Shown here: positions 17,903 through 26,093 of the stretch, one piece after another
Numbering within the stretch: position 1 is the stretch's first letter
How the letters are laid out: every line of letters starts with the position of its first letter
DNA from: Sphingopyxis sp. OPL5
GTDB taxonomy: Bacteria; Pseudomonadota; Alphaproteobacteria; Sphingomonadales; Sphingomonadaceae
Direction of reading: 5' to 3'
Assembly (NCBI RefSeq): GCF_003797775.2
Contig: NZ_CP060725.1
Location: 4,210,001-4,274,000 of the forward strand
Length of the DNA stretch: 64,000 bases
The notes under the pieces: model-generated
The model's input: the letters and a program-made list of their open reading frames with translations, nothing else
What the model was told of the DNA's origin: nothing
The model's database searches: none
Program-made: the position numbers and the translations under genes

Positions 17903-17941
17903 CGCAGGCCTTGCCCCTTCATATCGGTCTGTGTCATAGCG

Positions 17942-17953
17942 AGTTGTATAACT
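17942..17953. promoter_or_regulatory. Palindromic operator AGTTGTATAACT (copy 4)
   Basis: Between the dehydrogenase gene at 17902 (minus) and the crotonase gene at 18006 (plus), followed by AGGTCAACC. On the minus strand TTGACC precedes it and TATGAC follows about 16 bases later, so the site lies between possible -35 and -10 boxes of the dehydrogenase promoter. Confidence 0.7.
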
Positions 17954-18005
17954 AGGTCAACCATGAGCGCTCAGCGATAACCGGGCCGGGAGAGGAAGCA
18001 CCGTC

Positions 18006-18806
18006 ATGCAATATGAAACCATCCTGGTCGACGTCGCCGACCATATCGCGACGATCACGATCAACCGCCCCGACGCGATGAACAGCTTCACCAAGCGGAT
18101 GATGGACGAATTCGAGCATCTGTGGAAGTGGATTGGCCGCGAGGATGACGTCCATTGCGTCGTGCTGCGCGCGGCGCCGGGCAAGGCCTGGTGCACCGGG
18201 GTCGACGTCAAGGAATCGCAGAAGGAAGGCGGAACCGTCGTCGACCTTGCCAATATCTGGCATTGCGAGGATCCCGGCAATTACCTCGGCCCCAAGTCGA
18301 TGAAATGCTGGAAGCCGGTGATCGCCGCAGTCCATGGCATGGCGGCTGGCGGCGCCTTCTACTGGCTCAACGAGAGCGACATCATCATCTGTTCCGAAGA
18401 AGCGACCTTCTTCGACCCGCATGTCACCTATGGCATGACGAGCGCGCTCGAGCCGATCGGCATGACCTATCATATGCCGCTGCACGACGTGCTGCGCATG
18501 GTGCTGCTCGGCAATGATGAACGAATCGGCGCGGGGACCGCGCTGCGCATAGGGCTGGTCAGCGAGATTACGACGCTCGAGGATCTGTGGCCGCGCGCGC
18601 AGGAACTGGCGACCGCGATCGCTGCCAAGCCGCCCGCGGCGACCGCGGGTTCGGTGAAGGCGATCTGGGAATCGCTCGACCTCCCCCGCTCGGTCGCGAT
18701 GCAACAGGGCCTGAAATATTGCCAGATCGGCAATCCGGTCGGGGTGCCGCAGGTCGACCGCGCCGCGCTGATGGCCGACAAGGCCAAGAAATTCACCGTC
18801 CGATAG
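18006..18806 (+). CDS. Enoyl-CoA hydratase/isomerase (crotonase) family
   Basis: 266-residue crotonase with ITINRPDAMNSFT near 18-30 and GKAWCTGVDVKES near 59-71 (first oxyanion hole), then HGMAAGGAFYWLNESD. The catalytic Glu pair of hydratases is not kept: an aromatic residue replaces the first, and FFDPHVTYG the PE segment. The resemblance to EchA20-like crotonases of steroid pathways is suggestive only. GAGGA precedes the ATG. It is divergent from pair 2 dehydrogenases under the shared operator and followed by the pair 3 operon on the same strand. Confidence 0.85.
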   Translation: MQYETILVDVADHIATITINRPDAMNSFTKRMMDEFEHLWKWIGREDDVHCVVLRAAPGKAWCTGVDVKESQKEGGTVVDLANIWHCEDPGNYLGPKSMKCWKPVIAAVHGMAAGGAFYWLNESDIIICSEEATFFDPHVTYGMTSALEPIGMTYHMPLHDVLRMVLLGNDERIGAGTALRIGLVSEITTLEDLWPRAQELATAIAAKPPAATAGSVKAIWESLDLPRSVAMQQGLKYCQIGNPVGVPQVDRAALMADKAKKFTVR

Positions 18807-18824
18807 CCGTAGCGGCAATTCTAC

Positions 18825-18840
18825 TTGACGTTTACGTCAA
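18825..18840. promoter_or_regulatory. Palindromic operator TTGACGTTTACGTCAA
   Basis: Seven-base arms around a central TT, 45 bases upstream of the pair 3 dehydrogenase start at 18886. Palindromes with an ACGT-NN-ACGT core are known for regulators of acyl-CoA and branched-chain catabolism (MerR-family LiuR sites look similar, from memory). It differs from AGTTRTATAACT, so this promoter probably answers to a second regulator. Confidence 0.6.
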
Positions 18841-18885
18841 CGTCCGGTCATGGTCTCAACACATAGGGTGAGGACTCGAACGCGC

Positions 18886-19980
18886 ATGTCGATTTTATAC
18901 GACGAAGGGCAACAGGCGATCGCGACCGAGTCGCGGCGCGTGCTCGAAGCCCGGATGAACAAGGACGAGTTGCTGCCGCTGCTCGAAACCACCGGAAAAT
19001 TCCACGACGGCTTCTGGACCACCGCGAAGGAACAAGGCTGGACCGCCCTCGCCCTTCCCGAAGCCTATGGCGGGCTCGATCTCGGCCTCGTCGAACTCGG
19101 GCTGATCGCGCACCAAGCGGGCCGCAGCCTCAGCGGCGCGCCCTTCCTCACCGGCAGCTTCGGCGCCGCCAAGGCGATCGAGCTTTACGGTAGCGACGAG
19201 CAGAAAGCGAAATATCTACCCGGCCTCGCCAGCGGCGAGACGATCGGTGCGATTGCTTTCGCCGCGGGATCGAACGCGCTGCCGGTGCTGCCGAGCGTGA
19301 CGCTCACCGATAACTGCCTCGACGGGACATCGACCGGCGTCGCAGGCGGACTCGCTGCCGATATCGCGGTCGTCTATGCCAATGGCCCCGGCATGCCGGT
19401 GCTCGTGGTGGCCGACCTGGCCAACGTCACGCGCAGCGCGATCGACAGCTTCGACAACAGCCGCCTCTACGCCGACCTGACCTTCGCCGGCACGCCCGCC
19501 GACACGCTGGTCATCGGGGGCACGGCGCGCGAGGCGGCGCTGCACATCCTCGCCCTGCAGGCGGTGATCACCGCGCACGAACAGACCGGCGGCGCCGAAG
19601 CGATGATGGAAATCGCGCGCGACTATGCCGTCACCCGCCGCGCCTTCGGACAGGTCATCGGCGCCTTCCAGTCGATCAAGCACCGCATCGCCGAACTCTA
19701 CGGCTTCGTCGAACTGGCGCGCGCCAACTGCATCCATGCGGCATCGCGCGAGGGACAGGCCGATTTCGTCACCGCCGCCGCCGCGGCGCGCATCTCGGCG
19801 ACCGAGGCCTATGACACCGCTTCGCGCGACTGCGTGCAGATTCACGGCGGCATCGGGGTGACTTGGGAACTCGGGCTCCACCTCCACACCCGCCGCGCGC
19901 GCAGCCTCGCGATCGAACAGGGCAATCTGCTGTTCTGGGAAGACATCCTCGTCGACCGCCTGACCGGAGAAGCTGCATGA
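18886..19980 (+). CDS. Acyl-CoA dehydrogenase, short subunit (pair 3)
   Basis: 364 residues from the ATG at 18886, chosen because GTGAGGA precedes it and the N-terminus MSILYDEGQQAIATESRR then aligns with ACAD N-domains; the ATG at 18850 would read through the promoter region. The C-domain has AFGQVIGAFQSIKHRIAELY and IHGGIGVTWELGLH, and there is no SEPxxGSD motif. Its stop overlaps the long-subunit start by 4 bases (ATGA). It leads a plus-strand operon of dehydrogenase pair, SDR and thiolase. Confidence 0.88.
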   Translation: MSILYDEGQQAIATESRRVLEARMNKDELLPLLETTGKFHDGFWTTAKEQGWTALALPEAYGGLDLGLVELGLIAHQAGRSLSGAPFLTGSFGAAKAIELYGSDEQKAKYLPGLASGETIGAIAFAAGSNALPVLPSVTLTDNCLDGTSTGVAGGLAADIAVVYANGPGMPVLVVADLANVTRSAIDSFDNSRLYADLTFAGTPADTLVIGGTAREAALHILALQAVITAHEQTGGAEAMMEIARDYAVTRRAFGQVIGAFQSIKHRIAELYGFVELARANCIHAASREGQADFVTAAAAARISATEAYDTASRDCVQIHGGIGVTWELGLHLHTRRARSLAIEQGNLLFWEDILVDRLTGEAA

Positions 19981-21182
19981 GCGATCTCGAAGCGTATCGC
20001 GCCAAGGCCGCGGCCTGGCTGGAATCGATGGTCCCGACCTTCGGCAAGGAAGCCCGCAAGGGGCTGAGCGTCGAGGAAGACCTCGCCGTCGCACGCCAAT
20101 ATCAGCGCGCCAAGTTCGACGCGGGTTACGCAGGCATCAACTGGCCGGTCGACTATGGCGGCCAGGGCCTCGGGCACCTCGAAAAGGTCACCTTCGACAG
20201 CGAGGAAATGAAGCACGGCTTCCCCAGCTTCTATTTCGGCATCTCGCTCGGCATGCCGATCCCGGTGCTGATGCAGTTCGGCAGCGACAAGGATTTCGTG
20301 AAGACCCGCGTCCTGAAGGCGCTGAAGGGCGAGGAAATCTGGTGCCAACTCTTCTCCGAACCCTCGGGCGGTTCCGATCTTGCCGGCCTGCGCACCAAGG
20401 CCGAGGCCGACGGCAACGGCTGGAAGATCAACGGCCAGAAGGTATGGACTAGCTGGGCGCAATATAGCGACTATGGCGTCATCGTCGTGCGCACCGATCC
20501 CAATGTGCCCAAGCACAAGGGACTGACCTATTTCTGGGTCGACATGAAGGCGCCGGGCGTCACCGTCCGCCCGATCAAGCTGGTCGGCGGCGACAGCCAC
20601 GTCAACGAGGTCTTTTTCGACGATGTGAAGATCACCGACGATCACCGTATGTCGCCGGTGGGTGGCGGCTTTGCCGTTGCCATCGCGACGCTGATGATCG
20701 AACGCTATGTCGCGACCGACAGCGGCGGCTTCGGCCCGCACCTTGACCTGTTCGTCGACCTTGCCAAAAATACCGAACTCAACGGCAAGCCCGCGATCGA
20801 GGACGGCCGCATCCGTCAGCAGATCGCGCGCAACTATGCGATGCGCAGCGGCCTGCAATCGATCACGGCGCGCGCGATGGCGCTGATGCAGGCGGGCATG
20901 ACGCCAGGCCCCGAAGGCTCGCTGAACAAGCTGGTCGCGGTGCGTTCGCGCCAGAAATTGTCCGAACTTGCGATCGACCTGCAGGGGTCGGGCGGCTTTG
21001 CCTATGACGACCACGCCTCGCAAAAGGAGGATTGGACGGCAAGCTGGATCAACGCCCCCACCGGCCGCATCGCGGGCGGTTCGGACGAAACATTGCTCAA
21101 CACGATCGCGGAAAAGATCCTCGGCCTGCCGCAGGACCACCGCCCCGACAAGGGCGTCGCGTTCAACCAGATTCCGGCCTGA
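19977..21182 (+). CDS. Acyl-CoA dehydrogenase, long subunit (pair 3)
   Basis: 401-residue ACAD. FSEPSGGSDLAGLRT (126-140), INGQKVWTSWAQ (151-162) and Glu242 in MIER correspond to the flavin motif and catalytic base of the family. The start at 19977 forms an ATGA overlap with the short-subunit stop, showing translational coupling and fixing the start inside a longer open frame. GAGGAGGG directly follows its stop and serves the next gene. Oxidation of an acyl-CoA together with its partner is predicted. Confidence 0.93.
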   Translation: MSDLEAYRAKAAAWLESMVPTFGKEARKGLSVEEDLAVARQYQRAKFDAGYAGINWPVDYGGQGLGHLEKVTFDSEEMKHGFPSFYFGISLGMPIPVLMQFGSDKDFVKTRVLKALKGEEIWCQLFSEPSGGSDLAGLRTKAEADGNGWKINGQKVWTSWAQYSDYGVIVVRTDPNVPKHKGLTYFWVDMKAPGVTVRPIKLVGGDSHVNEVFFDDVKITDDHRMSPVGGGFAVAIATLMIERYVATDSGGFGPHLDLFVDLAKNTELNGKPAIEDGRIRQQIARNYAMRSGLQSITARAMALMQAGMTPGPEGSLNKLVAVRSRQKLSELAIDLQGSGGFAYDDHASQKEDWTASWINAPTGRIAGGSDETLLNTIAEKILGLPQDHRPDKGVAFNQIPA

Positions 21183-21195
21183 GGAGGGCCAGCGC

Positions 21196-21978
21196 ATGAA
21201 GATCGATTCCACCACCGCAGCCGTCGTCACCGGCGGCGCATCGGGCCTCGGCCGCGCGACCGCAGAGGCGCTCGCGGCGCAGGGCGTCAAGGTCGCCATC
21301 TTCGACATCAACGACGCGCTCGGCGAAGAAGTCGCCGCATCGATCGGCGGCCTGTTTGTCCATGTCGACATCACCGACGAGCAATCGGTACTCGACGGCT
21401 ATGCCGCCGCGCGCGCCGCGCACGGGCAGGAGCGTATCTGCGTCCATTGCGCGATGACCTCGCGCCGCGGCAAGACGCTTGCCTTCGACAAGACGAGCGG
21501 CAGTTTCCGCCGCACCCCGACCGAGGATTATGCCTTTGGCGTCGCCGGCATATTGACCGCGAGCTACCGCATCGCCTCGATCTCGGCCGAGGGCATGGCG
21601 ACCTTGCCTGAACTCGAAGACGGCGAACGCGGCGCGATCGTCCTCACCGCGTCGGTCGCGGCGCAGGACGCGCAGATCGGCCAGGTCATCTATGGCTCGG
21701 CGAAGGCGGGCGTGAACGGGCTTGTGCTGCCGATGGCGCGCGACCTGATGGACCTTGGGATTCGCGTCAATTCGATCATGCCCGGAGTGTTCAAGACGCC
21801 GCTCGTCGCGGGGTTGCCCGAACCGGTGCTCGCCAGCCTTGGCGCGTCGGTCCCCTTCCCCAAGCGGCTCGGCCACGCCGAGGAATATGCCAGCCTGGCG
21901 ATGGAGATGCTCCGCAACAGCTATTTCAACGGCCAGGCCGTCCGTCTCGACGGCGCGATCCGCATGGCCCCGCGTTAA
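21196..21978 (+). CDS. SDR-family 3-hydroxyacyl-CoA dehydrogenase-like protein
   Basis: 260-residue short-chain dehydrogenase. TGGASGLG (12-19) binds NAD and the catalytic pair is Tyr166/Lys170 in YGSAK. The usual NNAG is replaced by HCAMTS around 84-89, as in HSD17B10 (type II 3-hydroxyacyl-CoA dehydrogenase)-like enzymes, which also carry the extended loop seen here at about 90-110. GAGGAGGG (21181-21188) fixes the ATG at 21196. Position between an ACAD pair and a thiolase fits the third step of a beta-oxidation turn. Confidence 0.88.
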   Translation: MKIDSTTAAVVTGGASGLGRATAEALAAQGVKVAIFDINDALGEEVAASIGGLFVHVDITDEQSVLDGYAAARAAHGQERICVHCAMTSRRGKTLAFDKTSGSFRRTPTEDYAFGVAGILTASYRIASISAEGMATLPELEDGERGAIVLTASVAAQDAQIGQVIYGSAKAGVNGLVLPMARDLMDLGIRVNSIMPGVFKTPLVAGLPEPVLASLGASVPFPKRLGHAEEYASLAMEMLRNSYFNGQAVRLDGAIRMAPR

Positions 21979-22013
21979 TCCGAAAACTCCCCTCGAAGAA
22001 GGAACCCTGTGAA

Positions 22014-23264
22014 ATGTCCGAAGCCTATATCATCGACGCCGTCCGCACCCCGCGCGGGATCGGCAAGCCCGGCAAGGGCGCGCTGTCGCATCTCCACCCG
22101 CAGCATCTCGCCGCGACGGTGCTGAAGGCGATCAAGGATCGCAACAATCTCGACACCGCGACCGTCGACGACATCATCTGGTCGACCTCGACCCAAAAGG
22201 GCAAGCAGGGCGGCGACCTCGGCCGCATGGCCGCGCTCGCCGCGGGTTATGACACCAAGGCCTCGGGCACGACGCTCGACCGCTTCTGCGGCGGCGGCAT
22301 CAGCAGCGTGAATTTCGCTGCGGCGACCGTGATGTCGGGCATGGAAGATTGCGTCATCGCCGGCGGCACCGAAATGATGAGCTACACCGCGCAGATCGGT
22401 GCCGAGGAAGCCAATGCGGGCCTCAAGCCGCTCGGCATGGGGTCGGGCAACGCCGCACTCGACGCCATCCACCCCCAGTCGCACCAGGGCGTGTGCGGCG
22501 ACGCGATCGCCGCGAAGGAAGGCATCAGCCGCGAAGCCGTCGACGCGCTCGCGCTCGTCAGCCAGCAGCGCGCCGACCGCGCGATCAAGGAAGGCCGCTT
22601 CGCCAAGTCGGTGGTGCCGGTCTATAACGAAGACGGCAGCGTTGCGCTCGACCGCGAGGAATTCCCCCGCCCCGAAACTACCGCCGAAGGCCTCGCCGGC
22701 CTGAAGGCGAGCTTCGGCGCGCTCAAGGACTTCGACCTCGGCGGCGGGGTGACCTTCGGCAAGCAGATCCAGCGCGTCTATCCCGGCCTCGAATGGGAAG
22801 GCGTCCATCACGCCGGCAACTCGTCGGGTGTCGTCGATGGCGCCGCGGCGCTGCTCCTGACCTCGAAGGACTATGCCGACAAGCACGGCCTGAAGCCGCG
22901 CGCCCGCATCGTCGCTTATGCCAACCAGGGCGACGACCCGACGCTGATGCTCAACGCCCCGGTCCCCGCGGCGAAGAAGGTCCTCGAAAAGGCCGGGCTG
23001 ACCGTCGCCGACATCGACGTCTGGGAAATCAACGAGGCGTTCGCGGTGGTCGCCGAGAAGTTCATCCGTGACCTCGAACTCGACCGCGAAAAGGTCAACA
23101 TCAACGGCGGCGCGATGGCGCTGGGCCACCCGATCGGCGCCACCGGCTCGATCCTGATCGGCACCGCGCTCGACGAACTCGAACGCTCGGGCGGTCGTTA
23201 CGGCCTCGTCACCATGTGCGCCGCAGGCGGCATGGCGCCGGCGATCATCATCGAACGCATCTGA
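22014..23264 (+). CDS. Acetyl-CoA C-acyltransferase (thiolase)
   Basis: 416-residue degradative thiolase performing the CoA-dependent cleavage that ends a beta-oxidation turn. The nucleophilic Cys92 lies in DRFCGGGISS, NEAFAVV and GHPIGATG supply the active-site His, and MCAAGGMAPA supplies the second Cys near the C-terminus. AAGGAA precedes the ATG. It is the last gene of the pair 3 operon and is followed by a strong hairpin. Release of acetyl-CoA or propionyl-CoA would feed central metabolism and the propionyl-CoA module at the far end of the window. Confidence 0.93.
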   Translation: MSEAYIIDAVRTPRGIGKPGKGALSHLHPQHLAATVLKAIKDRNNLDTATVDDIIWSTSTQKGKQGGDLGRMAALAAGYDTKASGTTLDRFCGGGISSVNFAAATVMSGMEDCVIAGGTEMMSYTAQIGAEEANAGLKPLGMGSGNAALDAIHPQSHQGVCGDAIAAKEGISREAVDALALVSQQRADRAIKEGRFAKSVVPVYNEDGSVALDREEFPRPETTAEGLAGLKASFGALKDFDLGGGVTFGKQIQRVYPGLEWEGVHHAGNSSGVVDGAAALLLTSKDYADKHGLKPRARIVAYANQGDDPTLMLNAPVPAAKKVLEKAGLTVADIDVWEINEAFAVVAEKFIRDLELDREKVNINGGAMALGHPIGATGSILIGTALDELERSGGRYGLVTMCAAGGMAPAIIIERI

Positions 23265-23273
23265 TCCTGAAGC

Positions 23274-23302
23274 GAAGCCCCTCTCCTTGCGGGAGGGGCT
23301 TC
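23274..23302. terminator. Hairpin terminator between convergent genes
   Basis: GAAGCCCCTCTCC, loop TTGC, then GGGAGGGGCTTC: a perfect 12-base-pair stem between the thiolase and the PhoX-like gene. It lacks a long T-run, so it may act as a bidirectional pause or terminator. The stem sequence also resembles family D palindromes. Confidence 0.7.
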
Positions 23303-23304
23303 GA

Positions 23305-24675
23305 TCAGAACGGCCCGCGCACCGCGATCGTCCGCGCGGGGTTGTAGAGGTTCAGGAACATCGTCTTACCGTCGGGCGCGAAGCACACACCCGACACCTT
23401 GGTCGCCGCACTCACCCGCGCAAAGGGATAGACCTTCCCCTCCGGCGTCACCCCACGCAGCCAATTGTCAGGGCGGCTGCCGCGCCGGTCCTCGCACACC
23501 ATCAGGTCGCCATTCGGCGCAACGCTCAGATTGTCGCCGAAGCTGAAATGCGCGGGATCGGTCGTTTCGACGAACAATTGCAATTGCCCCGGCTGCGCCG
23601 TCTCGGCCGCCGTCCCTTCGGCCGGCGACGGGCGATAACGCATGATCTGCCCGCGCCGTGCCGGACCGCCCGAGGTGCAGGTGAAATAAATCTCGCCATC
23701 GCCGCCATGGATCCCCTCGCCGCGCGCGAAGATCGTCGCACCGGCCCGCGCGCCGCGCTTGCGCAGATCGTCCTTGGGACTTTCGGGGTCGCCGAGGTCG
23801 ATCCAGCGCACATCGTGCCAGCCGCCGCTCGCCAGCACCGGCCGCGTCCAGTTGCGCGTGTCGGCGAGCGCCGGATCGACCAGCGCCAGCGCCTGCAGCC
23901 GTCCGCCCTTGCGAAGCTGTCCCGGCACCGCGGGAACGAAGCGATAGAAGAGGCTGTCCTGTCGGTCCTCGGTCATATAGACCGCGCCGCTCCGGGTATC
24001 GACGACTGCGGCCTCATGGTTGAAACGCCCCATCGCCTTGATCGGCTCGGCGGTGACCAGCCCGCCCGGCGCGACGGGCATTTCGAAGACCCAGCCATGG
24101 TCTTCCTTGTGCAGCCCGCCGCCGCGCGAAACATCTTCCTCGCAGCTCAGCCATGTGCCCCAGGGGGTGATGCCACCCGAACAATTATAGATGGTGCCGA
24201 CGAGCGAGAGATATTGTTCCTCGACGTCGAGGGTCGCGGGATCGAGGATGATCGTGGAGACGCCGCCGGGCAGCGCCTCGCCGCTTCCCGCACGGTAACA
24301 GTCGAACGCCGCCGCATCGCCTGCGGCCCCCACCGGACAGGCACCGTGCTTCAGCTCGTCGGCGCCAAGCTCGTGATTGCGCATCAGGCACAGCCGTCCG
24401 TCGGGCAAGGTGGTGCAGCCCATGCCGTCGGCGCTGTTCGGCACCTGCCGCCCGTCGCTCATCAGCTGGCCATATTGCGACACGATCTTGTACGAAAAGC
24501 CCTTTGGCAGGTCGAGGAGCCGCGCCGGGTCGGGGATCGGCGCCCCGAAGCCCTGCCCTTCGGCCAGCATCGCAGCGGAAACATGGCGGCTGTGCAGCGC
24601 TAGCCCGGCGAAGGCGGCGGCCATCAGCCCCTTGGCGAAGCCGCGGCGATCGAGTGCGATGGATGCCCGTTCCAT
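23305..24675 (-). CDS. PhoX-family (DUF839) phosphatase, Tat-exported
   Basis: 456 residues with a twin-arginine signal (LDRRGFAKGLMAAAFAGLAL, Arg10/Arg11), so folded and cofactor-loaded before export. The body is a beta-propeller of the PhoX/DUF839 type: GMGCTTLPDGRLCLMRNHE, CSGGITPWGTWLSCEED and GDNLSVAPNGDLMVCEDRRG supply the acidic and Glu/Cys-rich metal-binding segments known from Ca/Fe-dependent PhoX phosphatases. It probably hydrolyses phosphate esters in the periplasm. It sits alone between the thiolase operon and the racemase operon and has no obvious link to them. Confidence 0.85.
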   Translation of the reverse strand: MERASIALDRRGFAKGLMAAAFAGLALHSRHVSAAMLAEGQGFGAPIPDPARLLDLPKGFSYKIVSQYGQLMSDGRQVPNSADGMGCTTLPDGRLCLMRNHELGADELKHGACPVGAAGDAAAFDCYRAGSGEALPGGVSTIILDPATLDVEEQYLSLVGTIYNCSGGITPWGTWLSCEEDVSRGGGLHKEDHGWVFEMPVAPGGLVTAEPIKAMGRFNHEAAVVDTRSGAVYMTEDRQDSLFYRFVPAVPGQLRKGGRLQALALVDPALADTRNWTRPVLASGGWHDVRWIDLGDPESPKDDLRKRGARAGATIFARGEGIHGGDGEIYFTCTSGGPARRGQIMRYRPSPAEGTAAETAQPGQLQLFVETTDPAHFSFGDNLSVAPNGDLMVCEDRRGSRPDNWLRGVTPEGKVYPFARVSAATKVSGVCFAPDGKTMFLNLYNPARTIAVRGPF

Positions 24676-24906
24676 GGCCGCGCGATACGGGCATGAGGTG
24701 ACAGCCGGGCTGCGGAAGCCTGACAGTTTGGCGACATTTTGAAGTTGGCTGGCACATTAGTGCAACATTTGGCGCAGCCGCCCTGTTCGCATCCCGCACG
24801 GCGCCCTGGGAGCAAAGAAATCCTTTCCCTCCTAAGGGTTCCTTCGCCCTTGCACTGCCCCTTTTGCGTCGGCATGGCCAAAGCGACATATTGGGAGAAG
24901 AAAGAC

Positions 24907-26037
24907 ATGGCAGGTCCGCTTCAGGGTATCCGTATCATCGAATTCGCCGGCATTGGTCCCGGCCCCTTCTGCGGCATGATGCTCGCCGATCATGGCGCCG
25001 AGGTCATCCGTATCGACCGCCCGGGCGGCTTCATGGACCCGCGCGATCCGCTGTCGCGCAACCGCACCTCGATCTCGCTCGACATGAAGAACCCCGAAGC
25101 CGTCCAGACCGCGCGTGACCTGTGCAAAAGCGCCGACGGCATCATCGAGGGCTATCGCCCCGGCGTGATGGAGCGGCTCGGCCTCGGCCCCGATGTGCTG
25201 CTCGCGGACAATCCGAAGCTCGTCTATGGCCGCATGACCGGCTGGGGCCAGTTCGGTCCTTATGCGCAAGCTGCCGGCCATGACATCAACTATATCTCGC
25301 TGTCGGGCGTGCTCCACACCGTCGGCGTGCGCGGCGGCAAGCCGGTGCCGCCGGTCAATTATGTCGGCGATTTCGGCGGCGGCGGCATGATGCTCGCCTT
25401 CGGCATGTCGAGCGCGCTGCTCCATGCGGCGAAGACCGGCGAGGGCCAGGTGATCGACTGCGCGATGACCGACGGTTCGGCGCTGCTCGCGGGCATGAGT
25501 TGGTGGTTCCACGCCGCGGGCGCGCTCAAGGACGAGGCCGGCGTCAACCGTCTCGACGGCGGCGCCCCCTATTACGACACCTACACCTGCAGCGACGGCA
25601 AGTTCATATCGATCGGGTCGATCGAGCCGCAATTTTACGCGCTGCTGCGCGCCAAGACCGGGCTCGACGCCGACCCCGCTTTCGACGTGCAGGACGACCA
25701 GGAAAATTGGCCCGCCAAGAAGGAAAAGGTCGCCGCGCTCTTCGCCACCAAGACCCGCGACGAGTGGTGCGAGCTGATGGAGATGACCGACGTCTGCTTC
25801 GCCCCCGTGCTGTCGCTGAGCGAGGCACCGCACCATCCGCACAATGTCGAGCGCGAGACCTTCGTCAGCGTCGCGGGCGTCCCGCATCCCGCCCCTGCCC
25901 CGCGCTATTCGGCGACGGTCAACGACACCCCGCGTCCCGCCCCGGCGGTCGGTGGCGACGGCGATGCGGTGCTCGCAGCGCTTGGTTACGATGCCGACAA
26001 AATCGCGGCGCTGCGCAGCGGCGGCGCGGTGCGCTGA
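24907..26037 (+). CDS. CaiB/BaiF-family alpha-methylacyl-CoA racemase
   Basis: 376-residue CoA-transferase-fold protein. Three residues line up with the catalytic set of M. tuberculosis MCR (His126, Asp156, Glu241): His125 in GHDINYISLSG, Asp155 in VGDFGGGG and Glu240 in IGSIEPQF. This supports racemisation of 2-methyl-branched acyl-CoA rather than CoA transfer. Such racemases are needed when methyl-branched side chains (pristanoyl, sterol or bile-acid type) enter beta-oxidation. The ATG at 24907 follows GGGAG. It leads an operon with a crotonase and a phosphatase. Confidence 0.9.
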   Translation: MAGPLQGIRIIEFAGIGPGPFCGMMLADHGAEVIRIDRPGGFMDPRDPLSRNRTSISLDMKNPEAVQTARDLCKSADGIIEGYRPGVMERLGLGPDVLLADNPKLVYGRMTGWGQFGPYAQAAGHDINYISLSGVLHTVGVRGGKPVPPVNYVGDFGGGGMMLAFGMSSALLHAAKTGEGQVIDCAMTDGSALLAGMSWWFHAAGALKDEAGVNRLDGGAPYYDTYTCSDGKFISIGSIEPQFYALLRAKTGLDADPAFDVQDDQENWPAKKEKVAALFATKTRDEWCELMEMTDVCFAPVLSLSEAPHHPHNVERETFVSVAGVPHPAPAPRYSATVNDTPRPAPAVGGDGDAVLAALGYDADKIAALRSGGAVR

Positions 26038-26093
26038 ACTTGCACGCGGCGGCCGCGAGGCGTAGCCTGCGGGTTGCCGATAAGGAGAGAATA

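Noticed and set aside
24750..24764. TGGCACATTAGTGCA, similar to a sigma-54 promoter, upstream of the racemase gene
   Set aside because: The GG to GC spacing is one base too short for the -24/-12 consensus, and no enhancer-binding regulator is nearby.
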